DNA of 64,000 nt from Spirochaetota bacterium (GTDB lineage Bacteria > Spirochaetota > Spirochaetia > SPDA01 > JAJSAL01), in NCBI GenBank assembly GCA_024274705.1, contig JAJSAL010000008.1:62001-126000 (forward strand), given 5' to 3'. The position numbers and the translations under genes are program-made. Under the pieces are notes generated by a model. The model made no database searches. It was not told the origin of the DNA and was given only the letters and a program-made list of their open reading frames with translations. Position 1 is the first letter of the stretch. Every line of letters starts with the position of its first letter. Of the stretch, positions 45,783-54,763 are shown one piece after another.

Positions 45783-47243
45783 TTGTCTGTGTTAATTGGC
45801 ATTGATTTAGGAACTACAAGTATTAAATCATGCGCTTTCAACGATAAAGGTGATTTACTTTCCAGATCGATACTGCCGACTGTTATCGAACATTCTGAAA
45901 CGGGTGACGGTTTAAATCCTCACAAGTTGTGGGAAAATGTTCTCGAGCTCCTGGAGAAAATGGTAGAATCCGTTTATCCGGAAACGATATATGGTATCGG
46001 TATTACATCCATGGCGGAAACTGTTTTCCCGGTAAGCAAATCCGGGAAAGCATTGGCAAATGGTATCATCTGGTATGATCAATGCTCCCGCAAAGAATAT
46101 GATACCTTTTTAGAACTGGTTTCCCCTGAAAAGATCCGGGAGATTACCGGTTTGAGACCATCCTGGTATTTTTCAGCTTCAAAAATATTGTATTATCGGG
46201 ACCATTTACGTGAAGTGTACAAACAAACAGAGATGTTTCTGGATGTATCCGGGTACATCGCTTTTAAATTGACCGGCGAAAAATATATGGATGTATCCCT
46301 TGCCTCACGCACCATGCTTTTGGATTTATGCAGTGGTTCCTGGTCCCGGTACCTCGTAGAAACCGCCGGGATCGAAATGAGTACATTACCTCCGATAATA
46401 CCTTGCGGGTTTCCATGGGGTGAAGTTTTACCGGCAATACGCAGGAAACTTAGACTTGGTAATAAAACAATTGTCACTACTGCCGGACAGGATCATATTG
46501 CCGCCGCCTATGCCGCGGGAGTAGTTACCAAAGATAAAATTTTAGATTCAGTGGGAACATCAGAATCAGTTTTAAGCAGCACCGATTTACAGACGGTCCA
46601 GTCGGATGCTTTTCAAAAGCAACAGTTCTTTTCCGCCGGTTACCATGCCCAAAAGGATATATTTTATTTACTTGATGGGAATCCAACGGGAGGGTACTGT
46701 ATAGATTGGCTCTTAACAAAGATCCTGGTGACTGATTATCGGGTGCTGGATAATATAAAATGGAAGGAAAATTCCATACTGTTTTTCCCTTATCTCCGTA
46801 ATACTATGCAGGGAACAGGTTCGGCCCGGATGGAAAACCTGACTGACATGGACGACCGGGATTCTTTAATTCAGGGTGTAATTGAAGGAATGGCCTTTGA
46901 GTTTAAGCGTTTTGTAGAAACACTGATGCTTATCTGCGGCCATCTTAACGCTATAAAAGAAATTATTGCTGTAGGCGGCGGAACACGCAATAGAATTCTG
47001 ATGCAGATAAAATCTGAAGTAATAAATAAGCCGATTAAAGTTTTAAAACACGCTGATATTGCTTCGAACCTGGGAGCGGCAATGCTCTCCGGAATAGCCT
47101 CGGGTGTCTTTCAAAAAGGATGGGAAGGGAATTACATACGCACCTATTCTGAAATCTATTATCCCGAAAATCAAGAACGTTTAAAATTTTATCAGAGAAA
47201 ATATGAAAAATATGTAGAGAGTTTTCCCTGTAAAAGTTGGTAA
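45783..47243 (+). CDS. FGGY-family carbohydrate kinase (first)
   Basis: 486 residues with the two FGGY domains: N-terminal LIGIDLGTTSIKSCAFND, and C-terminal EIIAVGGGTRNRILMQIKS with LGAAMLSGIASG. The middle TTAGQDHIAAAYAAGVV replaces the usual GGHDQ-type motif. It differs clearly from the next gene, which is closer to xylulokinase. The start is a TTG at 45783; a GTG two codons on is possible. It ends one base before the next gene's ATG. Confidence 0.9.
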   Translation: MSVLIGIDLGTTSIKSCAFNDKGDLLSRSILPTVIEHSETGDGLNPHKLWENVLELLEKMVESVYPETIYGIGITSMAETVFPVSKSGKALANGIIWYDQCSRKEYDTFLELVSPEKIREITGLRPSWYFSASKILYYRDHLREVYKQTEMFLDVSGYIAFKLTGEKYMDVSLASRTMLLDLCSGSWSRYLVETAGIEMSTLPPIIPCGFPWGEVLPAIRRKLRLGNKTIVTTAGQDHIAAAYAAGVVTKDKILDSVGTSESVLSSTDLQTVQSDAFQKQQFFSAGYHAQKDIFYLLDGNPTGGYCIDWLLTKILVTDYRVLDNIKWKENSILFFPYLRNTMQGTGSARMENLTDMDDRDSLIQGVIEGMAFEFKRFVETLMLICGHLNAIKEIIAVGGGTRNRILMQIKSEVINKPIKVLKHADIASNLGAAMLSGIASGVFQKGWEGNYIRTYSEIYYPENQERLKFYQRKYEKYVESFPCKSW

Positions 47244-47244
47244 T

Positions 47245-48720
47245 ATGTCTGTTTATATCGGTATAGATCTGGGAACTACGAATCTTAAAGTAGCTTTAAT
47301 CAATCTTGATAATAATAGTATCGATACGGAATCGGTTTCTATCCCTGTCAGCTATCCCCGGCCAGGATGGGTTGAACAGCATCCCGAGGATTGGATGGAG
47401 AGTTTAGCAGGATGCATGCGCACATTAATGGCCCGAAATCCGGAAAAACGATGTGAAGTACAGGCCATAGGGTTCGCCGGCCAGATGCACGGCTTGGTTC
47501 CAATAGATTCTTCCGGCAGTGTTGTCAGACCGGCTATTATCTGGTCGGATTACCGTAACATTTCCGAATGCGCGCAGGTAAAAGAAACCATAGATATTCT
47601 ACCCCTTACCGGAAACATAGCCACTACCAGTTTTACATTGCCCAAGATATTGTGGCTTAAAAAAAATGAACCTGGCAATTACAGGAATATGAAAGTATTT
47701 CTCCTTCCTAAAGACTACATCAGGTTTCGCATGGGGAGGGGGGTCCCGGCTACAGATTACAGTGATGCTTCAGCAACCGCGCTTATGGATATTAAAAGGA
47801 AAATCTGGTCGCCTGAAATCCAGCAGGTATTTGGACTGAAGCCCGGCATTTTCCCGGAGATAAAGAAAGCGACTGCCGTAATTGATGTACTGAATAAAGA
47901 GATGGCTGAAAAGATGGGTCTTGTTCCTGACATTCCCTTAGTCACCGGAGCCGGCGACCAGGTCGCCGCCTCTATCGGCATCGGCCTTATTGATCCATCT
48001 GAAAGCTTTCTTTCCTGCGGCACAGCAGGACAAATCTTAAAACCTGTCCGGTCCCCTTTAATTCCTGCGAATGGGAAAGTTCATCTTTTATGCCATATAC
48101 CTGACGGGATGTGGCACATCATGGCTGCAATTCAGAATGCTGGAAATGCCCTGGATTGGGCCTTGAAAATAACAAAACGATCATTTCTACAGATGGAGGA
48201 AATGGTAAAATCTGTGCCTCCGGGATCACAGGGTTTAGTATTTCTCCCCTATCTTACAGGAGAAAGAACTCCGGTTATGGATGGAGCGGCGAGAGGAAGC
48301 TGGATGTCGCTAAGCATACAGCACGATGATCGTCATTTACTCAGATCAGTGATGGAAGGGGTATCCTGTTCACTACGCCATGCATTAAGCTGTTTAGAAA
48401 AAATATCAGGCAAAGCAAAGCGAATCTTCTTTATCGGGGGAGCTACAAAAAGTGAAGAATGGTCTCAGATTATCGCCGATGTTACCGGAAAGTCTCTCCA
48501 CAGATTTATGTACTACGAAGGTTCGGCTTACGGTGCAGCCCTGCTCGGTGCTATTGGTGCAGGAGATATAACAATTGAACAGGTTCCATCGCTGCGTCCG
48601 CCCGTTAAAGATGTCATACATCCTGATAAAAAAAATAAAGAGTTGTATGATGAACTCTTCCATCGATATGAAATCCTGGCAGATCTTGAAAGAGCTTTTC
48701 GTAACAGGATACCCGGTTAA
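47245..48720 (+). CDS. xylB: Xylulokinase-like FGGY kinase (second)
   Basis: 491 residues. IGIDLGTTNLKVALIN, the xylulokinase-type QAIGFAGQMHGLV and IIWSDYRN, then VTGAGDQVAASIGIG and FIGGATKSEEWSQI fit XylB. It phosphorylates D-xylulose or a similar ketose. Two different FGGY kinases in tandem suggest two substrates or two steps. Its stop is followed by insertion-sequence debris. Confidence 0.85.
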   Translation: MSVYIGIDLGTTNLKVALINLDNNSIDTESVSIPVSYPRPGWVEQHPEDWMESLAGCMRTLMARNPEKRCEVQAIGFAGQMHGLVPIDSSGSVVRPAIIWSDYRNISECAQVKETIDILPLTGNIATTSFTLPKILWLKKNEPGNYRNMKVFLLPKDYIRFRMGRGVPATDYSDASATALMDIKRKIWSPEIQQVFGLKPGIFPEIKKATAVIDVLNKEMAEKMGLVPDIPLVTGAGDQVAASIGIGLIDPSESFLSCGTAGQILKPVRSPLIPANGKVHLLCHIPDGMWHIMAAIQNAGNALDWALKITKRSFLQMEEMVKSVPPGSQGLVFLPYLTGERTPVMDGAARGSWMSLSIQHDDRHLLRSVMEGVSCSLRHALSCLEKISGKAKRIFFIGGATKSEEWSQIIADVTGKSLHRFMYYEGSAYGAALLGAIGAGDITIEQVPSLRPPVKDVIHPDKKNKELYDELFHRYEILADLERAFRNRIPG

Positions 48721-48765
48721 ATCTACCTGTAGAAACAGCACACGGGTTAACCGGTCCATAATCCG

Positions 48766-48788
48766 GCACTTTACAGCGGGATTTGGTA
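48766..48788 (+). repeat. 23-bp sequence shared with 63720-63742
   Basis: GCACTTTACAGCGGGATTTG... at 48766 matches the sequence at 63720 at 21 of 23 positions. Both lie 46-90 bases after a gene end and next to broken gene fragments. They may be ends of the same insertion sequence or a chromosomal repeat. Confidence 0.6.
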
Positions 48789-48904
48789 AGACCCATCTTC
48801 TACAGTAAAATCGAATTCTTAAGGGCACGGTGTAAACATTCGCAATCACCATAGAGCTTAACTGCCTAACAGAGCATGGTTTGTAAATTTTTCTGTAAGG
48901 GATA

Positions 48905-49307
48905 CATGAATATTTCTTTCTTAGGCAGTTTTGCTTCTTTTCAAGAAGGAGCGGGCGGTAATTGTACCGCCCGTGCCAATCCGTGACTATCCGTCCGGAA
49001 ACCATGGTCAGGACCTTTGAAGCCGGATTCTTCGAATATACTACCCATGGCAGAATTAAGAATCCGGCATTATTCGCGACCAGGTGCAGATTTTCTTTTC
49101 GTTTCTCATCCGGGCTCCCGGAATCTGCGGAAGGGTTATAAGCCCATCTGCTTCTATTTTAACGAGCACCTGACTCATACCCGGAGTTTTTAGTGTCCCA
49201 TCGGGTCTGTACCACCCCGGCTGCTCGCAGGCAATGCGTGAAATGGTAATACGGTTTCGGCTGGTATCTTCATCGATTAACAGGCGAATGTGCTCAATCT
49301 CCGATTA
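48905..49307 (-). pseudogene. DUF4338-like (DruA-type) relic
   Basis: Two minus-strand frames give EHIRLLIDEDTSRNRITISR, RPDGTLKTPGMSQVLVKIE and GLITLP (stop TAA at 49058-49056), then NNAGFLILPWVVYSKNPASK and DWHGRYNYRPLLLE in a shifted frame. The pattern fits DUF4338, best known from the Druantia component DruA but also common as a mobile-element gene. It is frameshifted and truncated. A 10-bp inverted repeat AACTGCCTAA (48860-48869) / TTAGGCAGTT (48921-48930) lies at its 3' edge. Confidence 0.55.
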
Positions 49308-49538
49308 GCAAAACACTCGTTCGTAATAGACCTGAGTTTTTTCTGTTCGTTCCCTGATGTTCCAGGGGAGATGGGCGGTAATATCCCCAAGCGGCTTTCC
49401 CCGGGCAATAGCACAGGCCCTGAAATAGTCACTGAGCCATTCGATCTGATTTATTTCCCATAGCTTAAGGGTTTCGAACATACTGAACATCATCGCGGTA
49501 AACCGGACGCTCCGGATCGGGTCAATAATATGCGCCAC
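49305..49538 (-). pseudogene. IS66-like transposase C-terminal fragment
   Basis: The 77-codon frame contains TLKLWEINQIEWLSDYFRAC and LGDITAHLPWNI, similar to the C-terminal end of IS66 transposases (…WLxDYLxAC…LPWNM). No catalytic part is present. It abuts the DUF4338 relic. Confidence 0.55.
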
Positions 49539-49585
49539 ACTTTCATTGCTGATACATACCCACAGATACCACCGGAAGGTCGATT

Positions 49586-50090
49586 TTGTTTTTACAGTCT
49601 AAAATACACTCCACCGTGTCTCATCGGCCTGCCACCAGGCTGCTTGCTCACTACGCTCTTCCAGATGCGCGTTACCGGAATCCGGACACAATTCTTCAGT
49701 CTGTTTCCACGCTCCTCACTCAACGGATTTTTAAGTTGTACCGGGGATATGAAGACTTACATGACCATGATGAATGGAGAAAAGCTTTTCTTAAAAGCAC
49801 CACGTCAGGAAAAGGGAAGCGGCAGTTATCGAACATAAGGTACAAGACGAAAACATCCTGGAGCCGAGCCCGGAAGGTGGTTGCAATGGCGGAGTATGTA
49901 CCGAAAGAGGAGTAACCGGTACGGCCGGGGAAACACTCTTCACTTGTCTCAATTTTAGCGATGGCAGATTTGACAACTGCCGCATTTTCGGTCATCATCG
50001 TTTCACCTACTGGGTGATTTGGTTTTTTGGCTAGTTCATTTCACTACATGGAGGTATTTTTTTCTACTAGAAAAAATCGCTCAATTCAGG
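49586..50090 (+). mobile_element. Second IS1380-family relic
   Basis: A + strand frame (49586-49915) joins an N-terminal piece, RIFKLYRGYEDLHDHDEWRK, directly to a C-terminal piece, KTSWSRARKVVAMAEYVPK, so the catalytic middle is deleted. At 50075-50090 AATCGCTCAATTCAGG is the inverse, with one mismatch, of the end at 30501-30516, marking the right terminal repeat. It is dead. Confidence 0.75.
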
Positions 50091-50193
50091 TCTCAATAGT
50101 CGACCTTTTAGGTAAATGCCCAGCTTGAGTAACGGCTTGACGCCGAATAATACGTTTTATATCATGACTTCAGTTAAGAAAGAGATGGGAAAA

Positions 50194-50637
50194 ATGAATA
50201 CACTTGCAGTATTTCTCATATTTATTCTATTTTCTATTCCTATTATCCTCCAGGATATAAAACACTAAAAAATTCCCGATAAATATACGATAACAGGTAT
50301 CACTATAGTGCTTATCGGAGGCCTTTTTAACATTTTTCTTCCTTTTAAACAGACCTTAATTGGAATGTTTTTTGGTTTCAGTTTATTCTTCCTTGTTAGA
50401 ATGGTAACAAACGGCAAACTGGGATTGGGAGATGCAAAATACGCCGCGTTCCTTGGTGGGATCTTAGGTCTTAAGTTGTGGCTCGCTTCAGTGTTGTTCG
50501 CATCGCTTGGCGGGCTTGCTGCTTACTGATTATTATGAAAAGGATGAAAAAAGGCGCCAAGGTCCCCTTCGCCCCTTTCTGGCAGCAGGAACAGCGGTAG
50601 TATTCGTTTATTCCAACTTCGAATGGACGGGCCTGTG
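50194..50637 (+). pseudogene. Prepilin peptidase (A24 family) relic
   Basis: MNTLAVFLIFILFSIP...LQDIKH is followed by an in-frame TAA (50266-50268) and then KIPDKYTITGI, spanning the first catalytic Asp region. GKLGLGDAKYAAFLGGILG has the second (GxGD) Asp. After LGGLAAY the frame is lost again, and VPFAPF / LAAGTAVVFVY occur in different frames. At least three lesions exclude function. It implies that a type IV pilus or Tad system was once encoded here or elsewhere. Confidence 0.75.
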
Positions 50638-50742
50638 AAAAGCGTATTTGTGACATGTTTGCTGTTACTAACCATTTTCTCTGCTTCCGCCCAGCTCATT
50701 GAGGAGATGGAATCCCATTCATGCAGTCCTTCGACAACATGA
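50635..50742 (+). pseudogene. Secreted-protein fragment with signal peptide
   Basis: A GTG overlaps the stop of the previous frame and begins VKSVFVTCLLLLTIFSASAQ, a clear signal peptide, then LIEEM; the frame ends after 35 residues. A shifted frame continues IPFMQSFDNMKELLLLQP and stops. It looks like the start of a secreted protein that was in an operon with the peptidase and is now broken. The remaining 110 bases up to 50852 hold nothing I recognise. Confidence 0.45.
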
Positions 50743-50852
50743 AGGAACTCCTGCTGCTCCAGCCTTGAAGGCTATTGGTACCGCTGTCCTTTTCCACCCA
50801 CATGGCGGAGCAACCGGCACAGCAGGCTTGAACGACCATATATCCGCCTCCT

Positions 50853-51944
50853 TCAGTAGTTCTTGTATCCAAGCCACCCGACCTTGAACCTGGGTTTTTT
50901 ACCCCGTATTATATCATCGAGAAAAAGCAGTACTGCTGCCCCCAACCTGCTCTTAAGCACCCTGAAAAACCAGGGTTTATGATGCGCCCTGTTGAACCAG
51001 GTATCGGGCCGGTTGTAAGGACAGACGGAAATGCAGGTGGAACAATCGTCCCAGCGCTCCTTGTCGGTTCCCCAGAAGCCGAGGCACTTTTTCGGTTCAA
51101 TAACCCATTTCTTCACCCCACGCAGGACCTCTTTTTCCCCTTTTGGAATAGCCCCGCTGGGACAGTTCGAAGCGCATTTTTTGCACACACTGCACATCTT
51201 CTGCACGCCGATGTCAATCGGATCATCCGGTACAAGCGGTAAATCCGTAGTTACCGTTGCAATACGTACCCGGGGACCATAGCCGGGAGTCATCAGTATC
51301 CCCAGTCTCCCCAACTCTCCCGTTCCTGCTTCAACGGCAATCGGTACTTGGAGGACCTGTTCCTCCCGTTCGTGGTGGGCCATGGCATCGAAACCGAGTT
51401 CCCGGATATAAGCCGCCAATTGGCATGCAGTGACAGCGGCTTTATTGTATACGTAACACCCTTCGGCCCCGTCGATAAAGCTGTGCCCCGCTTTAACTAG
51501 ATGGTAATCCCGCCGAAAAATCAGGGATATTGCGAATGCGTGGGTGTTGGTGATAGCCCTGCCGGCCTCCCCGGTACCGGCGGTATATTCGTCTGCACGA
51601 TGACTGGCGACATACGCCTGGTTGAGCAGGGCTACTCCGACGGCATCCGCACCAAAAAAACGGCCAATCCCTTTTATCCTCTCCGTCATCGCTTCCGCAC
51701 CATCGATATTCGTTTTTTTCGGGTTAACCGGCCCATGTACCGCGGGCACCAGGTGAAAAGTGATACAGTTTTCATCCCTGGGAATCCCCATAAGGGTACC
51801 ATAAAAAGGATCGGGAGTATGAACATCCGCCCATTTTCTCACCTTGGGATCTCTTTCCTCTCCCGAGGCCGCCCTTGTGAAAATAGACTCCCGCTGATCG
51901 AACTTGACTTGTGTCCCTACGATTTCCGTAGTTATTTTTTTCAA
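50853..51944 (-). CDS. Reductive-dehalogenase-like corrinoid/Fe-S protein
   Basis: 363 residues. The C-terminal part has two [4Fe-4S] motifs, Cys251-254-257-261 (CSVCKKCASNCP) and Cys287...301-304-308 (ending CSTCISVCP). Before them GELGRLGILMTPGYGPRVR and TTDLPLVPDDPID match the RdhA/QueG superfamily, closest in pattern to reductive dehalogenases. No Tat signal is present, so it is cytoplasmic, unlike respiratory RdhA. Such proteins bind a corrinoid and reduce C-halogen bonds; other reductions or corrinoid chemistry are possible. The start is TTG with GGAGG six bases before it. It diverges from the ribose-type importer operon (244 bases between starts). Confidence 0.85.
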   Translation of the reverse strand: MKKITTEIVGTQVKFDQRESIFTRAASGEERDPKVRKWADVHTPDPFYGTLMGIPRDENCITFHLVPAVHGPVNPKKTNIDGAEAMTERIKGIGRFFGADAVGVALLNQAYVASHRADEYTAGTGEAGRAITNTHAFAISLIFRRDYHLVKAGHSFIDGAEGCYVYNKAAVTACQLAAYIRELGFDAMAHHEREEQVLQVPIAVEAGTGELGRLGILMTPGYGPRVRIATVTTDLPLVPDDPIDIGVQKMCSVCKKCASNCPSGAIPKGEKEVLRGVKKWVIEPKKCLGFWGTDKERWDDCSTCISVCPYNRPDTWFNRAHHKPWFFRVLKSRLGAAVLLFLDDIIRGKKPRFKVGWLGYKNY

Positions 51945-52188
51945 ATCAATCCTCCGGGCTTTTTCCGTTGGTATAGCAAGGATTGCTGCAGCAAGAAAAG
52001 AGGTGAAAGTGAACTAATGATGCCCGATAAAACAACGGTTGTCAATGTTTGATTTCTCATTATATGGAATATGAATCTAAAAATAAACTTTACAAACAGC
52101 ATAAGCTGTAATAGAATACCGTGTCAAATCTGTAATTCTGAACAATTCATAGTTCATAGTTTTATATAGAACCAAAAGGGAATTGTTA

Positions 52189-53727
52189 ATGTCAGGAGAC
52201 AACGGAATTCTTCTTGCCATGCGTGGTATCAGCAAACGCTTTCCAGGTGTCCTCGCCCTTGACGATGTTCGGTTCGATCTCAAGCATGGTGAAGTCCATA
52301 CACTGATAGGCGAAAACGGGGCGGGGAAATCCACCCTGATCAAGATACTTGCCGGTGTATACTCCAAAGACAGTGGATCGGTAATCATCGAGGGTAAAGA
52401 CACCCACATCGTGAATCCCCATCACGCCCAGGAACAGGGAGTTTACACTATCTTCCAGGAAATCAGTACGGTTCCAAACCTGACGGTCTCCGAAAATCTT
52501 TTTCTGGGAAGGGAACTTTTGAAACCGACGGGACTCATCAACCGGTCCCTTCAAAAAGAACAAGCCAGGCAGCTTCTCAAAGATTTCAACTATGAAATAG
52601 ACCCGGATCTCCAGGTATCCACCCTGAACGTGGGTGAACTAAAAATGCTCAGCATAATCAAGGCTCTGAATAATAAGCATCTCCGAATACTTATCCTCGA
52701 CGAACCGACCTCTTCTCTAACAGACCGTGAAAGTGAAATTCTCTTCAATAATGTCACAAGTCTGAAGGAAAGAGGGGTTGGAATCATCTACATATCGCAC
52801 AGGTTGGAAGAACTGAAAAAAATAGGCGACCGGGTTACGGTGCTGAGAAACGGAGCTTATGTCGATACTCTTGCACTGGAAGAGGTAAACCATATCGATG
52901 ACTTAACGCCCCTGATGATCGGTAAGGACATCGCACAGAAATATCCGAAGTGGAAAGCCGAAACCGGCGAACCCCTGCTTCGGGTTAATAAGCTCACCCG
53001 GGAAGGATATTTCTGCGATGTAAGCATTGAAGCGAAGGCCGGTGAAATACTCGGTTTTTTCGGATTGGTAGGGTGCGGGTTCGAAGAGGTTTTCAGGTCG
53101 GTTTTCGGTGCTTCGTCGTACGATTCAGGAACGGTGGAGATCTTCAAGGATGGAAAATTTCATCAAGTCGAAAAATTCAATCCCGGCTCCGCATTGGACC
53201 TGCGAGTATCGTATATTCCGAGGGACCGCCGGTTTGAAGGTCTTGTCCTGAGCATGTCGGTGGCGGAGAATATCGCCTTAGCTTCCTATAAAAGATTATC
53301 CGATAATATGCTCGGGTACATCGACAGGAACCAGTTGGAAAAGGATGTCATAAAGTACAAGGACATGATGTCCATTAAGACACCCAGTATTACAACCGTC
53401 GTCGAAAACTTGAGCGGAGGCAACCAGCAGAAGGTAGTACTGGCCAAAGCCCTCTGTCACGGCGGGAATGTTTTCCTCTTCTGTGAACCTACTGCTGGAA
53501 TCGATGTAGGGACGAAAGTTGAAATCTACCAGTTTATGAACAAACTCACCCAAGAAGGTGCTGCCATCGTACTTGTATCCTATGAATTAACGGAAATCAT
53601 GGGAATGAGCGATCGGATAGCTGTGATGTACAACGGCAGGGTGGTGGGAAAATTCAACAGGGAAGACGCCCGGGAAGATGAAATTCTCCGTTACGCCTTC
53701 GGCAGCGGCGAAAAAGAAAACGAGTAA
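52189..53727 (+). CDS. Ribose-type ABC importer ATPase (RbsA-like)
   Basis: 512 residues with two nucleotide-binding domains. The first has Walker A GENGAGKS and LRILILDEPTSSLTD; the second has the relaxed P-loop GFFGLVGCGFEEVFR, NLSGGNQQKVVLAKAL and CEPTAGIDVGTKVE. This is the CUT2 class. I chose the ATG at 52189 with AAAGGG eight bases before. It is first in the operon with an RbsC-like permease and a binding protein, and lies upstream of the methyltransferase genes, so it may import their substrate. Confidence 0.92.
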   Translation: MSGDNGILLAMRGISKRFPGVLALDDVRFDLKHGEVHTLIGENGAGKSTLIKILAGVYSKDSGSVIIEGKDTHIVNPHHAQEQGVYTIFQEISTVPNLTVSENLFLGRELLKPTGLINRSLQKEQARQLLKDFNYEIDPDLQVSTLNVGELKMLSIIKALNNKHLRILILDEPTSSLTDRESEILFNNVTSLKERGVGIIYISHRLEELKKIGDRVTVLRNGAYVDTLALEEVNHIDDLTPLMIGKDIAQKYPKWKAETGEPLLRVNKLTREGYFCDVSIEAKAGEILGFFGLVGCGFEEVFRSVFGASSYDSGTVEIFKDGKFHQVEKFNPGSALDLRVSYIPRDRRFEGLVLSMSVAENIALASYKRLSDNMLGYIDRNQLEKDVIKYKDMMSIKTPSITTVVENLSGGNQQKVVLAKALCHGGNVFLFCEPTAGIDVGTKVEIYQFMNKLTQEGAAIVLVSYELTEIMGMSDRIAVMYNGRVVGKFNREDAREDEILRYAFGSGEKENE

Positions 53728-53741
53728 AGGGGACGATCGGT

Positions 53742-54719
53742 ATGTCTGATGTTCACAATGAAGCTTCTATAGAAAAAAGACATTTCCTTGACAGTATTAT
53801 CGCATTTTATCATAAAATCGGTCTGCTTTTCTTTGTTCTTGTCGGAGTAATTATCATTATCGGCGTTATTAATCCTCGTTTCCTGACCTTCGGAAATGCC
53901 ATTACCGTAATCAACCAAGCCAGTTTTCTCTGTCTTGTAGCTGCCGGGCAGATGCTCGTAATCCTTACCGCCGGTGTCGATGTGTCCCTTGGATCGATCA
54001 TCGGGCTTTCCAGCGTTATTGCCGCAATCGTGTCCAAGACGATGGGTACAGGGCCGGGATGGATAACCGCCGTACTGGTGGGGGGTGCCATCGGTTTGTT
54101 AAATGGTTTTATCCACGGCTGGTTCGAAATAGACTCTTTCGCGGTAACCCTGGGGACAATGTCCATTGCCCATGGGTTGGCCTTGATCATATCTAAGGGC
54201 CTGACGATATATGAACTGCCCTTTTCATACCAGCTTCTTGCGTACACCTATATCGGGACTATTCCCCTGCCGGTAATCATAACGGTAATGGTGATGATCC
54301 TCCTTTTTTTCATTATGTACCGTATGCGTTTCGGACGGTATGTGTACGCTCTTGGGGGAAATAAAGAGGCCCTGCGTCTTGCCGGGGTGAACGTAAGGGG
54401 TACTGTGCTGTGGGTATTCGGAACCGCGGGAATTTTAACTGGAATTTCCGCCGCAATTCTCTCCGCCCGGATCAATTCCGGCCAGCCGAATCTCGGAGGC
54501 GCTCTCATGCTGGAATCCATCGCCGCTTGTGTAGTCGGCGGGGTAACCTTCAAGGGAGGCGTGGGTAACATGGGAGGGGTGATTATAGGGGTAATTTTCT
54601 TGGCCGTGTTATCCAACGGATTCGACCTTATCGGTGTATCTTCTTTCGTGAAACAGGTTGTCGTGGGAACCATAATAATCATCGCCGTTGTCATTGATAA
54701 ATCAAAGAAAAAATCTTAA
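53742..54719 (+). CDS. Ribose-type ABC importer permease (RbsC-like)
   Basis: 325 residues, about nine membrane helices. CUT2 motifs: LVILTAGVDVSLGSIIGLSS, FAVTLGTMSIAHGLAL, ALGGNKEALRLAGVNV and ESIAACVVGGVTFKGGVG. It starts 14 bases after the ATPase gene. It forms the homodimeric channel. Confidence 0.93.
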   Translation: MSDVHNEASIEKRHFLDSIIAFYHKIGLLFFVLVGVIIIIGVINPRFLTFGNAITVINQASFLCLVAAGQMLVILTAGVDVSLGSIIGLSSVIAAIVSKTMGTGPGWITAVLVGGAIGLLNGFIHGWFEIDSFAVTLGTMSIAHGLALIISKGLTIYELPFSYQLLAYTYIGTIPLPVIITVMVMILLFFIMYRMRFGRYVYALGGNKEALRLAGVNVRGTVLWVFGTAGILTGISAAILSARINSGQPNLGGALMLESIAACVVGGVTFKGGVGNMGGVIIGVIFLAVLSNGFDLIGVSSFVKQVVVGTIIIIAVVIDKSKKKS

Positions 54720-54763
54720 ACACGGGTTTAAGATTTTGATATTTACCAAATCAGGAGGAAGGA

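Noticed and set aside
48406-49005. A minus-strand 199-codon open frame
   Set aside because: Its first part lies in the DUF4338 relic and the rest runs through non-coding sequence and antisense to the xylulokinase gene; it has no coherent protein.
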